NCBI GenBank assembly: GCA_951217055.1
Contig: OX578276.1
Location: forward strand, 151,707,012-151,771,011
Source of the DNA: Gerris lacustris
Lineage: Eukaryota > Arthropoda > Insecta > Hemiptera > Gerridae
Reading direction: 5' to 3'
DNA length: 64,000 nucleotides
In this document: one piece after another, positions 23,095 to 30,223 of the stretch
Layout of the letters: each line of letters begins with the position of its first letter
Position numbering within the stretch: position 1 is the first letter of the stretch
Position numbers and translations under genes: made by a program
Notes under the pieces: model-generated
Seen by the model: the letters and a program-made list of their open reading frames with translations, nothing else
What the model was told of the DNA's origin: nothing
Databases searched by the model: none

Positions 23095-23503
23095 CAAACT
23101 TGACGAAAAATATCGTAGACATAAGAGCGAAAACATCGGCGTATGTCACTGTATCACTTTCTTCAAAATTATGTTGAAATGTTTTTACAACTTCGCCTTT
23201 GGGAGAGGGCAATTTTAGTTTCACAAAATACCTATCTACATATTCTTTTGTTACTGCATCGTTGCGTTCTATCGGTTCATCCAAGTTAACTATTCGTTTA
23301 CTCTTCAGATCTACTGATTTCTCCTTCACATACTTAGAGTCAAAAGACTGTTCGTTAACAGAGTCGCGGAAATACTTTAGTGTAACGACATCATCATCCT
23401 CCTCCGGTGGGGCTGTATTGACTATTCTGCGACCGTTAACATCCACTGTTTCTCCTGTCAAGAACCTTTCAAGGTGGTGATGACCGAACTTGTCGATAGG
23501 CAT
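23063..23503 (-). CDS. Fibre-like protein with two tail-fibre-type repeats
   Basis: A 146-residue protein. Residues 20-46 and 64-90 are two copies of one pattern, roughly VD...[KR]RIVN...P....D.VT..Y[FV], very close to the repeat in the shafts of phage tail fibres (a beta turn followed by 'DAVTKEYVD'). After the repeats come a charged stretch and a short hydrophobic C-terminal segment (123-136). The N-terminus 'MPIDKFGHHH' is unlike a signal peptide. The position between integrase and DUF8207-B, with its own initiator, suggests a structural protein. A receptor-binding or spike role is an inference from the repeat type. Confidence 0.7.
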   Translation of the reverse strand: MPIDKFGHHHLERFLTGETVDVNGRRIVNTAPPEEDDDVVTLKYFRDSVNEQSFDSKYVKEKSVDLKSKRIVNLDEPIERNDAVTKEYVDRYFVKLKLPSPKGEVVKTFQHNFEESDTVTYADVFALMSTIFFVKFVKRTPAPDNQ

Positions 23504-23508
23504 TATGA

Positions 23509-23549
23509 GACTGATTACAATACGGCTTCGACCGGTTCTTTTTAATATA
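23509..23549 (-). promoter_or_regulatory. Core promoter of fibre-like gene
   Basis: TATATTAA (minus, 23549-23542) and a perfect TCAGTC initiator (23514-23509, A at 23512), 9 nt before the ATG. The spacing is 35-37 nt. Confidence 0.5.
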
Positions 23550-24471
23550 TCACGCCATAATATCTAAGACTGTTTATAATGGCGTTTATTTCATCAGTAT
23601 GAGTGTTACCCGCCTCTTCAGAGCTCCAAAGTAATTCCAAGCGAGACAACATATCGAGAATACTATCGTTATTATTATCACATTTATAAAAAGTGAGACC
23701 TTTCCCCTTTATTTTCCCCTTCTTAAACAGCGGTCTGACAATATTAATGTATTTATAACCTTTGTTTGAGTTGATTGGTTTCTCGCTGCTGAATGTTTTT
23801 TTGTGCGCGCTGGTCTGCTGTAAAATTAGTTTATACATATCCAAATCATTTTGATTGTAATTTTTGGGTCTTTGAAGCGTAAGCAGTTCTAAAAGTCCCG
23901 TGGTATAGCGGTATTTTGAGTCACCTATATTAAGATACTTTTTACCGATGCGCGCTTGAGAGTCGCCAATCCAATATTTACTTCCATCGTAACGAAAACC
24001 ATAAATATGATCAGGCTTTTCTTCACTCTGAACCGCCTCTTGGAAATCAAGTGAGGTTATATTATCCTTTTTTATTTTTTCCCCAGGACAATCAGTTTGC
24101 GACTCGTCGCATTCCTCAATAATTTCATCTACCTCAGTTGGCAACTCTTCATATTTTTCATTTATTTCTTCAACTTCAGTTCCGCTGGGTTCCTCAGTTG
24201 ATTCATCCTCCATCTTAGTTTCAGTTAACTCCTCCTTCTTTGGTTTTATCATGGGAGGTTCTTCGGATGGACCTGATTTAATTTTTTTCTGTGCAATTGT
24301 ATCAGCCAGTGTATCAGCGATAGATTGCAAGGGTTTTTTAAGCGGACCCACTTGTCGTTCCGTAGCCTCCTGCTGATCTGCCAAGTCTCTTTTTAATGTT
24401 TTAATTTTTTTCCGCACAATTTCGGCTAGTTCGGCTACCTTTCTTTTGGTTGTGACGCTGTCAGAATCCAT
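23542..24471 (-). CDS. DUF8207-like protein B with N-terminal coiled coil
   Basis: 309 residues. Residues 5-65 are basic, Leu/Lys-rich and likely coiled coil ('ELAEIVRKKIKTLKRDL'). Residues 68-135 are acidic and disordered. Residues 153-222 carry the same pattern as protein A: 'DHIYGFRYDG', 'WIGDSQARIG', 'TTGLLELL', 'RPKNYNQNDLDMYKLIL'. A Lys/Gly patch (248-260) and a C-terminal helical block ending 'INSLRYYGVIY' follow; that block I also associate with arthropod Polinton proteins. The ATG is 6 nt after the ATPase stop. Probable structural or DNA-associated protein, function unknown. Confidence 0.82.
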   Translation of the reverse strand: MDSDSVTTKRKVAELAEIVRKKIKTLKRDLADQQEATERQVGPLKKPLQSIADTLADTIAQKKIKSGPSEEPPMIKPKKEELTETKMEDESTEEPSGTEVEEINEKYEELPTEVDEIIEECDESQTDCPGEKIKKDNITSLDFQEAVQSEEKPDHIYGFRYDGSKYWIGDSQARIGKKYLNIGDSKYRYTTGLLELLTLQRPKNYNQNDLDMYKLILQQTSAHKKTFSSEKPINSNKGYKYINIVRPLFKKGKIKGKGLTFYKCDNNNDSILDMLSRLELLWSSEEAGNTHTDEINAIINSLRYYGVIY

Positions 24472-24477
24472 GACATA

Positions 24478-25194
24478 CTATGATGATTCTCCACTACCGC
24501 CGGGTATTATATACTGATCTAAATTTCGCCTGAATCTCCCTTTACTCGTTTCCAAATCTTTACATAAAGTGAGAAACGAATGGCCTTTGTGTCCGCCCCA
24601 AGCGTATTTACACATGTTAGTAAATTCAGTGAAATCCAAGTCGTAAATATGATCGTCATAAATATGTTTTAAATTCAACTTGTCCTGTGGAAATATCATA
24701 CACATGTTAGCATTATCCCTCAACAATTGTTTCGGTATTTTAGAGTATGTTTGACACAGGTAAAAGCAGTCGACATTTCTGTGCCGACCCATAGCGAAAA
24801 ATTCTAATATTTTATCTTGTTTTTCACAAGCAATGTCGTCAAAAATCATCACAGAATGTTCCTTAACATCCTGAGGTGAAATAAGTTCACTGCTGTCGGA
24901 AAAGGTATAGTATCCACATTCGGGGATCGAATCCATCACTTGTTGTAACATCTTATATTTCGGTTGAAACAATGACTTTGAAAACACGTATAGGTTTTCA
25001 AATCGCAATCCTGCCGGATGATACAACAGTCCCAAAGTAAGGTGAGTTTTGCCAAAACCCGAAGAGCCGACTACGAGACATCGAATGTTATTCGGTAACA
25101 TTGGTGAATGTTTAATGAATGATTTACTACTGTTGTCCTCCTCAGGCATAATATCATTAATGTCCAAAGACATGTTATGCTGCATGATCTCCAT
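24478..25194 (-). CDS. A32/FtsK-like genome-packaging ATPase
   Basis: Predicted motor that loads DNA into the capsid. The open frame allows ATG 25212 (244 residues), but the GCAGTC initiator puts the transcript start at about 25202, so I choose ATG 25194 (238 residues). In the longer numbering, Walker A is GSSGFGKT at 49-56, Walker B is VMIFDD with acids at 125-126, and a Gln in 'CQTYSKIP' (about 153-160) fits the sensor position. Length and motif order fit Polinton and adintovirus packaging ATPases. It is transcribed divergently from the PLA2 gene. Confidence 0.92.
   Translation of the reverse strand: MEIMQHNMSLDINDIMPEEDNSSKSFIKHSPMLPNNIRCLVVGSSGFGKTHLTLGLLYHPAGLRFENLYVFSKSLFQPKYKMLQQVMDSIPECGYYTFSDSSELISPQDVKEHSVMIFDDIACEKQDKILEFFAMGRHRNVDCFYLCQTYSKIPKQLLRDNANMCMIFPQDKLNLKHIYDDHIYDLDFTEFTNMCKYAWGGHKGHSFLTLCKDLETSKGRFRRNLDQYIIPGGSGESS
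24480..24513 (-). promoter_or_regulatory. Core promoter of DUF8207-B gene
   Basis: Minus-strand TATATAAT starts at 24513 and TCATAG has its A at 24481, a spacing of 32. It lies within the 3' end of the ATPase gene, so DUF8207-B may be expressed independently. Confidence 0.5.
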
Positions 25195-25199
25195 TTTAG

Positions 25200-25235
25200 A
25201 CTGCAAAATCATTGTGCAAATCCCCTGTATTTATA
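25200..25235 (-). promoter_or_regulatory. Core promoter of ATPase gene
   Basis: Minus-strand TATAAATA (25235-25228) and GCAGTC initiator (A at 25202), spacing 33. It decides the ATPase start in favour of ATG 25194. Confidence 0.6.
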
Positions 25236-25250
25236 CACGAAAGTAAATCA

Positions 25251-25286
25251 TATAAATACTACTTACAAAATTATTTAGGGATCATT
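25251..25286 (+). promoter_or_regulatory. Core promoter of PLA2 gene
   Basis: TATAAATA (25251-25258) and TCATT (A at 25284), spacing 33, with ATG at 25287. It forms a back-to-back pair with the ATPase promoter; only 15 bp separate the two TATA boxes. Confidence 0.6.
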
Positions 25287-26075
25287 ATGAAGCGGACAGT
25301 CAAAGGAGAAGGACTGATAAACAGCATTATCGATAAATTACCATTTGAAGTTCATTTACCCACCTACAACTACTGTGGACCCGGTACTAAACTAGAAGAT
25401 CGATTAAAACGGGGTGATAAACCCGTCAACGAATTAGATACTGCTTGTCTCGAGCACGACATTGCCTATTCCAAAAGCAAAGAGCCCAAATACAGAAGAG
25501 AGGCTGATAAATTTCTCATTGAAAAGGCTTGGAAACGAGTCAAAGCTCCTAACTCATCGCTGGGAGAAAAAGCGTCGGCATACCTGGTGACTAACATTAT
25601 GAAGGGAAAAGTGAAACTCGGAGGTAAAATGAAGAAAGGTATGGGTTGTTTGACGCTAAAACAAGACAAGATGGTAAGAAAGCAGCAACGTCATAGCAGG
25701 AAGCAACGCGGTGGTGGCGTCATCGGAGTCTCCAAACGAAGTAAACCTATTTCGCAAAAGGGATCATTCCGACGGTTAAAGGCACCAAAGACCGGTGGAT
25801 TTTTACCACTTCTTTTGGCAGGTTTGGGTGCATTGGGAAGCGTGATCGCGAGCTCCTCGACTGCTGTCAAAGCATACAAGGATTCGAAAATATCGCAAAA
25901 GACTTTGGAAGAGTTACAGAGACATAACCGAGCGATGGAGAGTAGTAAACAGGGTAAGGGGTTGTTCTTGGCACCGTATAACCCATATCAACATGGAAGA
26001 GGATTGTTTCTCGCTCCCTATAAAGTGGGATCGTCAGTACACAACGCGAAACATCGCAAGTCCCAAAAAAACTGA
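25287..26075 (+). CDS. Phospholipase A2 / pX-like virion protein
   Basis: 262 residues from ATG 25287; the frame extends upstream only to a non-ATG codon. Residues 24-85 form a parvovirus VP1-type phospholipase A2: calcium loop YCGPG (29-33), catalytic H57-D58 in 'CLEHDIAY', and a basic helix after it. In parvoviruses this domain helps virions leave endosomes. Residues 105-168 are very basic, and 170-198 are a Gly/Leu/Ala-rich hydrophobic stretch like adenoviral pX/pVI-type peptides. The motif 'GLFLAPY' occurs twice near the C-terminus (226-231 and 240-245). The protease gene follows after 23 bp, so cleavage by it is plausible. Confidence 0.9.
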   Translation: MKRTVKGEGLINSIIDKLPFEVHLPTYNYCGPGTKLEDRLKRGDKPVNELDTACLEHDIAYSKSKEPKYRREADKFLIEKAWKRVKAPNSSLGEKASAYLVTNIMKGKVKLGGKMKKGMGCLTLKQDKMVRKQQRHSRKQRGGGVIGVSKRSKPISQKGSFRRLKAPKTGGFLPLLLAGLGALGSVIASSSTAVKAYKDSKISQKTLEELQRHNRAMESSKQGKGLFLAPYNPYQHGRGLFLAPYKVGSSVHNAKHRKSQKN

Positions 26076-26098
26076 TATCGCTCCTGCCCGCGGGAGCC

Positions 26099-26455
26099 AT
26101 GAGTAATTACGACATCGATAACTACGCGGGCATATTAAAAATCCCACACTTTCGAGGTGTGTACATGAGGGACGCATTACCGGCGAAAAGAAAGAAGGTT
26201 GAATGTTTGATTTACAACTTGGATTCGTCGTCTAACCCGGGGACTCATTGGTGTTGCATCGTCATAAATTATCACATTGCCCTGGTATTTGACAGCTATG
26301 GTTTACCCCCACCTCCGAGTGTAATGACTTATCTTACTGACTGTTACGTATTTTTCAATTCCGAACAGATTCAGTTTGATGGCGAGCTTTGCGGACAGCT
26401 CTGTCTGATTTTTCTATATATTATAATGCATCATATCGACGAGCATCAGAAATGA
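26099..26455 (+). CDS. Adenain-like cysteine protease
   Basis: 118 residues, short for the family (adenovirus about 200). Catalytic pattern: H50 in 'GTHWCCIVI', D65 in 'VFDSYG', Q90 or Q92, and C98 in 'LCGQLC', in the order expected of adenain/Ulp1-type proteases. Predicted to cleave capsid precursor proteins during maturation. Its TGA (26453-26455) overlaps the ATG of the penton gene (ATGA), so the two are translationally or transcriptionally linked. No good TATA/initiator pair is found in front, although TATAAAG lies at 26019. Confidence 0.9.
   Translation: MSNYDIDNYAGILKIPHFRGVYMRDALPAKRKKVECLIYNLDSSSNPGTHWCCIVINYHIALVFDSYGLPPPPSVMTYLTDCYVFFNSEQIQFDGELCGQLCLIFLYIIMHHIDEHQK
26415..26451 (+). 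promoter_or_regulatory. Core promoter of penton-like gene
   Basis: TATATATT starts at 26415 and TCAGA has its A at 26448, spacing 33, 4 nt before ATG 26452. It lies within the end of the protease gene. Confidence 0.5.
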
Positions 26456-27186
26456 ACCACACCTTCACCCTAACAGGCTCCTCGTCGGAACTTACGTCTG
26501 ACGTCTTCCCTCCGATCGCGTTAGAGAACGATGAGTATTCAATAGCTCTCGTCAGCTTTGTAGGATTCAATTCCTTTCCAAATGTTGTCGAAAACGTAAA
26601 CAACTTGTTACACTTTTATGACTTTGATAACACGTTAAAAGTTATATCTTTCCCCACCGGAGCCTACGAACTCAACGGTCTAAATAAGTACTTAAATCGA
26701 AAACTCGACAAACAATATTCTATAACTCTTATCGGCAATCTCAACACTCTAAAAACTGAGATAAAAACCAATGTAAGAATTACGTTTTCTCAACCGAATT
26801 CGATCGGTCCTTTGCTCGGATTCGATTTTGATCCAAAACCCGAGGTCAGAAAATGGCGATTGGAATCGGACCGTATTGTGGATATATCACCCGTTATGAA
26901 CGTACAGATTGAATGTAACATTGCCGAGGGAGGTTATAGTAACCTATTGAGAGAGGATAATTCGAGCGTCAGAACACATATTATTTATTCCTTTGTTCCC
27001 CGAGTACCACCTGGGTATAAATTGATTGAGGTACCCCCTAAACCGATTTATTACCCCGTCAACACTCGAAGGATTGACAACATCAGGCTGCGCTTGCTGG
27101 ATCAGAAAAATAATTTGTTGGACTTCAGAGGAGAAACGGTTACAGTAGTATTACACTTGACCGAGAAAAATGGGGCTGGATTTTAG
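26452..27186 (+). CDS. Penton-like minor capsid protein
   Basis: 244 residues from the ATG that overlaps the protease stop; an upstream in-frame ATG at 26389 lies inside the protease gene and is less likely. Features match Polinton/adintovirus penton (single jelly roll) proteins: an N-terminal 'FTLTGSSSEL', the 'GPLLGF' motif (about 120-125), 'VQIECNIAEG', then 'VPPGYKLIEVPPKPIYYPVN', 'INNIRLRLLDQ'-like text and a terminal 'FRGETVTVVLHL'. Expected to sit at the five-fold vertices of the particle. Confidence 0.85.
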   Translation: MNHTFTLTGSSSELTSDVFPPIALENDEYSIALVSFVGFNSFPNVVENVNNLLHFYDFDNTLKVISFPTGAYELNGLNKYLNRKLDKQYSITLIGNLNTLKTEIKTNVRITFSQPNSIGPLLGFDFDPKPEVRKWRLESDRIVDISPVMNVQIECNIAEGGYSNLLREDNSSVRTHIIYSFVPRVPPGYKLIEVPPKPIYYPVNTRRIDNIRLRLLDQKNNLLDFRGETVTVVLHLTEKNGAGF

Positions 27187-27316
27187 CGCATATAAGCGAG
27201 GTAGAGGGGTTCATCATACCATTCGCGGAAGCGGTTTGGTTCAATACATACCCAATAGGTACGTGGACTTGTTAAGGCGGAAAGGATACGAGGTGCGATC
27301 GCTATGGATGTTCTAA
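27170..27316 (+). CDS. 48-residue basic protein, overlapping gene
   Basis: Open from ATG 27170, inside the last codons of the penton gene, to TAA 27314-27316, which lies inside the next gene. It contains 'YKRGRGVHHTIRGSGL' and 'VDLLRRKGYEV', about one quarter Arg/Lys. Small basic pX/mu-like proteins are common in related particles, so a DNA-binding or core role is possible. Support is the tight overlap on both sides and the unusual composition; similarity to a known family was not tested. Confidence 0.5.
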   Translation: MGLDFSAYKRGRGVHHTIRGSGLVQYIPNRYVDLLRRKGYEVRSLWMF

Positions 27317-27633
27317 ATAAAATTGATATAAGACAATTTCGTGAAATTTACAACAGTATACTGTTGAGTGACTCGCGTGCTTCATTGTTTCTAGAGGCCA
27401 ACAGAGTGTTAAACAAACTTATATACAAATGTGAAGATGTCGGAAAGCCGATCTATAATAAAAATGGATGTCATTACGAGGCTTGTTCAAGGTCGCGAGA
27501 TGAGTTCAGTGACGGTCCCGATACATGCATGTGTTGTCACATCGGTATGGCTCTTTATGATTTCAAGGAAAAACTACAGCAGTTAAAAATGGACCAAAAA
27601 ATAATTATAAATTATGAGGACCGCTACGACTAG
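27304..27633 (+). CDS. Cys/His-rich small protein
   Basis: 109 residues, not recognised. The first 42 residues look helical. Cys43, Cys56-His57, Cys61 and the cluster Cys75-x-Cys-Cys-His79 could bind zinc. The C-terminal part is helical and charged. It overlaps the 48-residue ORF by 13 bp, and its last codons contain the TATA box of the capsid gene. Confidence 0.65.
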   Translation: MDVLNKIDIRQFREIYNSILLSDSRASLFLEANRVLNKLIYKCEDVGKPIYNKNGCHYEACSRSRDEFSDGPDTCMCCHIGMALYDFKEKLQQLKMDQKIIINYEDRYD

Positions 27634-27642
27634 GCTTCAGTC
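27606..27642 (+). promoter_or_regulatory. Core promoter of major capsid gene
   Basis: TATAAAT starts at 27606 and TCAGTC has its A at 27639, spacing 33, with ATG at 27661. The initiator is a perfect arthropod-type TCAGTC. Confidence 0.6.
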
Positions 27643-27660
27643 TCTCTAGACACTCAATCG

Positions 27661-28893
27661 ATGATGGGTGAATTGTTGGACATTGCTCAACCTCCTTCTT
27701 TTCAAGAGGAAGTGACCCGGTACCAGTGGCACACATTCAAACCTTTTATTACAACTGGCGAGTATGGAAACAACGATGTGATACGAATCGCCGCCAATTC
27801 ACAGGATATGCAGAGTCACCCCGAAAAAAGTTATATAGTCGCAGAAGTAACCATTACCTCAACTTTAAAAGGACAACCACCGCAAGTAACAACACAACTA
27901 GTAAACAATGCGGTTGCCCACTTGTTTAGTGAAATCCGTTATGAATTGAATGGGATCGAAGTAGATTCTGTGCGTCATTTAGGTGTAGCTACTACTCTAA
28001 AAGCTCTCGTTTCACTCGATCCTGTACACGCAAATGCTTTGGGAAACGCCTGCTGGCTGTCAAAACCAGACTCGACTTTACCGGTGAATGGAAAATTTAC
28101 GTTTATGGTACCTCTCAAACATTTACTTGGATTCGCCGATGATTATAAACGACTCATTATCAACATGAAACAGGAGTTGATTTTAGCCAGGGCCCAGAGC
28201 GATAATGACGCGATTTACCGAAAGGAAGGGGAAACGGACGATACATTTTCCATGAAGTTAATTAACGTCAGCTGGATGATGCCTGTCGTCGAGCTGAATG
28301 ATCGCGCTCGATTAGACATTTTGAAAATTCTCGAAAGGGATCGGCCAATTACATTAGCTTTTCGAAGCTGGGAATGTCTGCACTACCCTCAACTTCCTGT
28401 GAGTGACCGACAATCTTGGTCGGTAAAACTTTCGAGCAATTTGGAAAAACCTCGTTTCATAATTCTGGCCTTTCAAACCGACCGGAGGAATAAAATGCAT
28501 AAGTCTTCGAGTCTTTTCGACCATTGCAATCTCCGTAACGTCAAGTTGTATTTAAACGGAGATACCTATCCTTATGACGATTTGAACCTCGATTTCGATA
28601 ACAACAGATACGCTCTTCTGTACGAAATGTATACACAATTTCAAGTTTCCTACTACCACAAGGACAATTCAGAACCACTGTTAAACATGGAAGAGTTTAA
28701 GAAATTGGCTCCGATAATAGTGATCGACTGCAGTAAGCAAAGAGATGCGATAAAATCGTCTGCGGTAGACGTACGTCTCGAGTTTTCGGCGAGAGAGAAT
28801 TTTCCCGCAAACACAAGTGCCTACTGTTTAATTCTACACGACAGACTCATACAGTACACACCCTCTGACGGAATGATCCATCGAGTGGTATAA
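27661..28893 (+). CDS. Double-jelly-roll major capsid protein
   Basis: 410 residues, shorter than the 500-650 usual in large Polintons. The order of motifs fits a double jelly roll: barrel one about 57-210 ('YIVAEVTI', 'VNNAVAHLFSEIRYELNG', 'LIINMKQELILARA', 'SWMMPVVEL') and barrel two about 228-395 ('PRFIILAFQTDRR', 'LRNVKLYLNG', 'IVIDCSKQ', 'VDVRLEFSA', 'AYCLILHDR'). It would form the trimeric hexon-like capsomer. Two consecutive ATGs open the gene. The TAA stop is followed directly, in the same frame, by the ATG of the next gene. Confidence 0.9.
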   Translation: MMGELLDIAQPPSFQEEVTRYQWHTFKPFITTGEYGNNDVIRIAANSQDMQSHPEKSYIVAEVTITSTLKGQPPQVTTQLVNNAVAHLFSEIRYELNGIEVDSVRHLGVATTLKALVSLDPVHANALGNACWLSKPDSTLPVNGKFTFMVPLKHLLGFADDYKRLIINMKQELILARAQSDNDAIYRKEGETDDTFSMKLINVSWMMPVVELNDRARLDILKILERDRPITLAFRSWECLHYPQLPVSDRQSWSVKLSSNLEKPRFIILAFQTDRRNKMHKSSSLFDHCNLRNVKLYLNGDTYPYDDLNLDFDNNRYALLYEMYTQFQVSYYHKDNSEPLLNMEEFKKLAPIIVIDCSKQRDAIKSSAVDVRLEFSARENFPANTSAYCLILHDRLIQYTPSDGMIHRVV

Positions 28894-29649
28894 ATGGTCA
28901 CAGACGGAGGGACAGGCAATCAGTTTATGTCAAGGGTTTATTCAAGAAACATGTCGTCTTCATACTCTATTCCAACCGAAAATAATAACTGCACGAGTGA
29001 AAGTTGCGCCGCCGTATTGGATATTCAGTTTTATCATGGTACCAAATATGTACGTGAGATTGCCATAGTAGACGTGAACGAATTGAAAATCGTATACCAA
29101 AATTCCTTTACGAGTGGACAACAGATCAGATTACCCGAAATTCGTTATCGCTGGTCTCCTTGCACATATAATCAAGAATATATGAAGAATCTCCTCTATC
29201 AATTAGTGGATACTTTCCTTTCGCGATACGATTTCATTTTCATGAAAGGTTTCGGCAAAGGATCATATATAAAACAACTGTATACATCGCATCAAATTTA
29301 CCTGTTGGATGAGTTAAGATGTCCTCCTATCACCAGTTTGATCAAGAAATATAATATCAGTCAAAATAAATCAGCCGTGTCCAGAGCTATGGTACTCAGT
29401 TACTGGTGTAAAGACATCAGTTTAAGTCTACATGATTATACCACTAGACTCTTGACTTTTAGAAATTGGACCGTACAAAATACAGACCCGGAGAAAATGG
29501 CGGAATTTGGACTGACCCATTGGCATGCAGGATATACAAGGTGTATTTTTTGTAATACCCTCATCAATGACTGGGAAAATTGTGATAATATTTCATCTCA
29601 TCACTCATGGTCTTCTTCGAGCTGCCCCTTAAATAATTTCGAAAATTAG
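28894..29649 (+). CDS. Exonuclease-fold-like / BIR (IAP) fusion protein
   Basis: 251 residues from the first ATG; ATG codons 12 and 20 are alternatives. Residues 40-150 resemble a DEDD-exonuclease-like family known to me from insect mobile elements ('AAVLDIQFYHG', 'VREIAIVDV', 'YDFIFMKGFGKGSYIKQLY', 'YLLDELRCPP'). The first motif reads D-I-Q rather than D-x-E, so activity is doubtful. Residues 185-246 are a BIR domain: 'RLLTFRNW', G213, C217-x-x-C220, W227, H236/H237 and C244, giving a full CCHC zinc set. BIR proteins of insect viruses block caspases, so an anti-apoptotic role is likely. AATAAA follows at 29838. Confidence 0.82.
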   Translation: MVTDGGTGNQFMSRVYSRNMSSSYSIPTENNNCTSESCAAVLDIQFYHGTKYVREIAIVDVNELKIVYQNSFTSGQQIRLPEIRYRWSPCTYNQEYMKNLLYQLVDTFLSRYDFIFMKGFGKGSYIKQLYTSHQIYLLDELRCPPITSLIKKYNISQNKSAVSRAMVLSYWCKDISLSLHDYTTRLLTFRNWTVQNTDPEKMAEFGLTHWHAGYTRCIFCNTLINDWENCDNISSHHSWSSSSCPLNNFEN

Positions 29650-29837
29650 TGTATAAGTGATTGAACTTTGTATAATGCTTTAAAAAAAAAAGTAACGAAA
29701 GAATGATTATTAATTTTTTTTTAAATAATTTTTTTTTTTTTTTTTTAACATATGCATTATATTTTATAGTAAATTTTATTTTATTTAAAATGTAGAATGT
29801 AATTAATTTATTATTTATGAATGTAATTATAGGTATA

Positions 29838-29843
29838 AATAAA
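29838..29843 (+). terminator. Polyadenylation signal of right-arm genes
   Basis: AATAAA about 190 bp after the last stop, the first clear signal downstream; a T-rich stretch precedes it. Confidence 0.5.
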
Positions 29844-29849
29844 CACATT

Positions 29850-30109
29850 CTATTATATTAATTTATTCTTTTGTGTCTATTTCCTTTACTATAAAATAAG
29901 GGATCAGGTGGATAAAAAATGTATTCAGAGCTAATTAGAGAGGGTCATTGGAATATCAGTTAATTCTCCCGTCCGTTTTTAACTTGGAACAGGTGCAAAA
30001 TAAAACAGGTTAGGATCAAGGTTGACTTAATTATAGGAGTCCATTTTTTATAAGAGGGATAGCAAACAGGTTTGAAATCATTAACGGACTTCCGATATGA
30101 AATTACAAC
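29850..30109. other. Right non-coding shoulder of the Polinton
   Basis: About 260 bp without ORF or repeat, between the last gene and the subterminal repeats. Confidence 0.5.
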
Positions 30110-30223
30110 CTCCCGTATATAAAATTGGGCCAGTACTGATCTGGGCTAGAAACCCCGGACATATCTGGGCTAGAATTCCCGTGTATAAAATTGGGCTAGT
30201 GCTGATCTGGGCTAGAATCCCCT
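30110..30223. repeat. Right subterminal repeats
   Basis: Two diverged copies of 'gggccagtactgatctgggc' and 'gacatatctgggctagaa' blocks, the counterpart of 19984-20160 in different order. Confidence 0.8.

Noticed and set aside
25466..26100. Three minus-strand ORFs of 62-77 codons
   Set aside because: Shadows of the PLA2 gene, which has clear motifs in its own frame.
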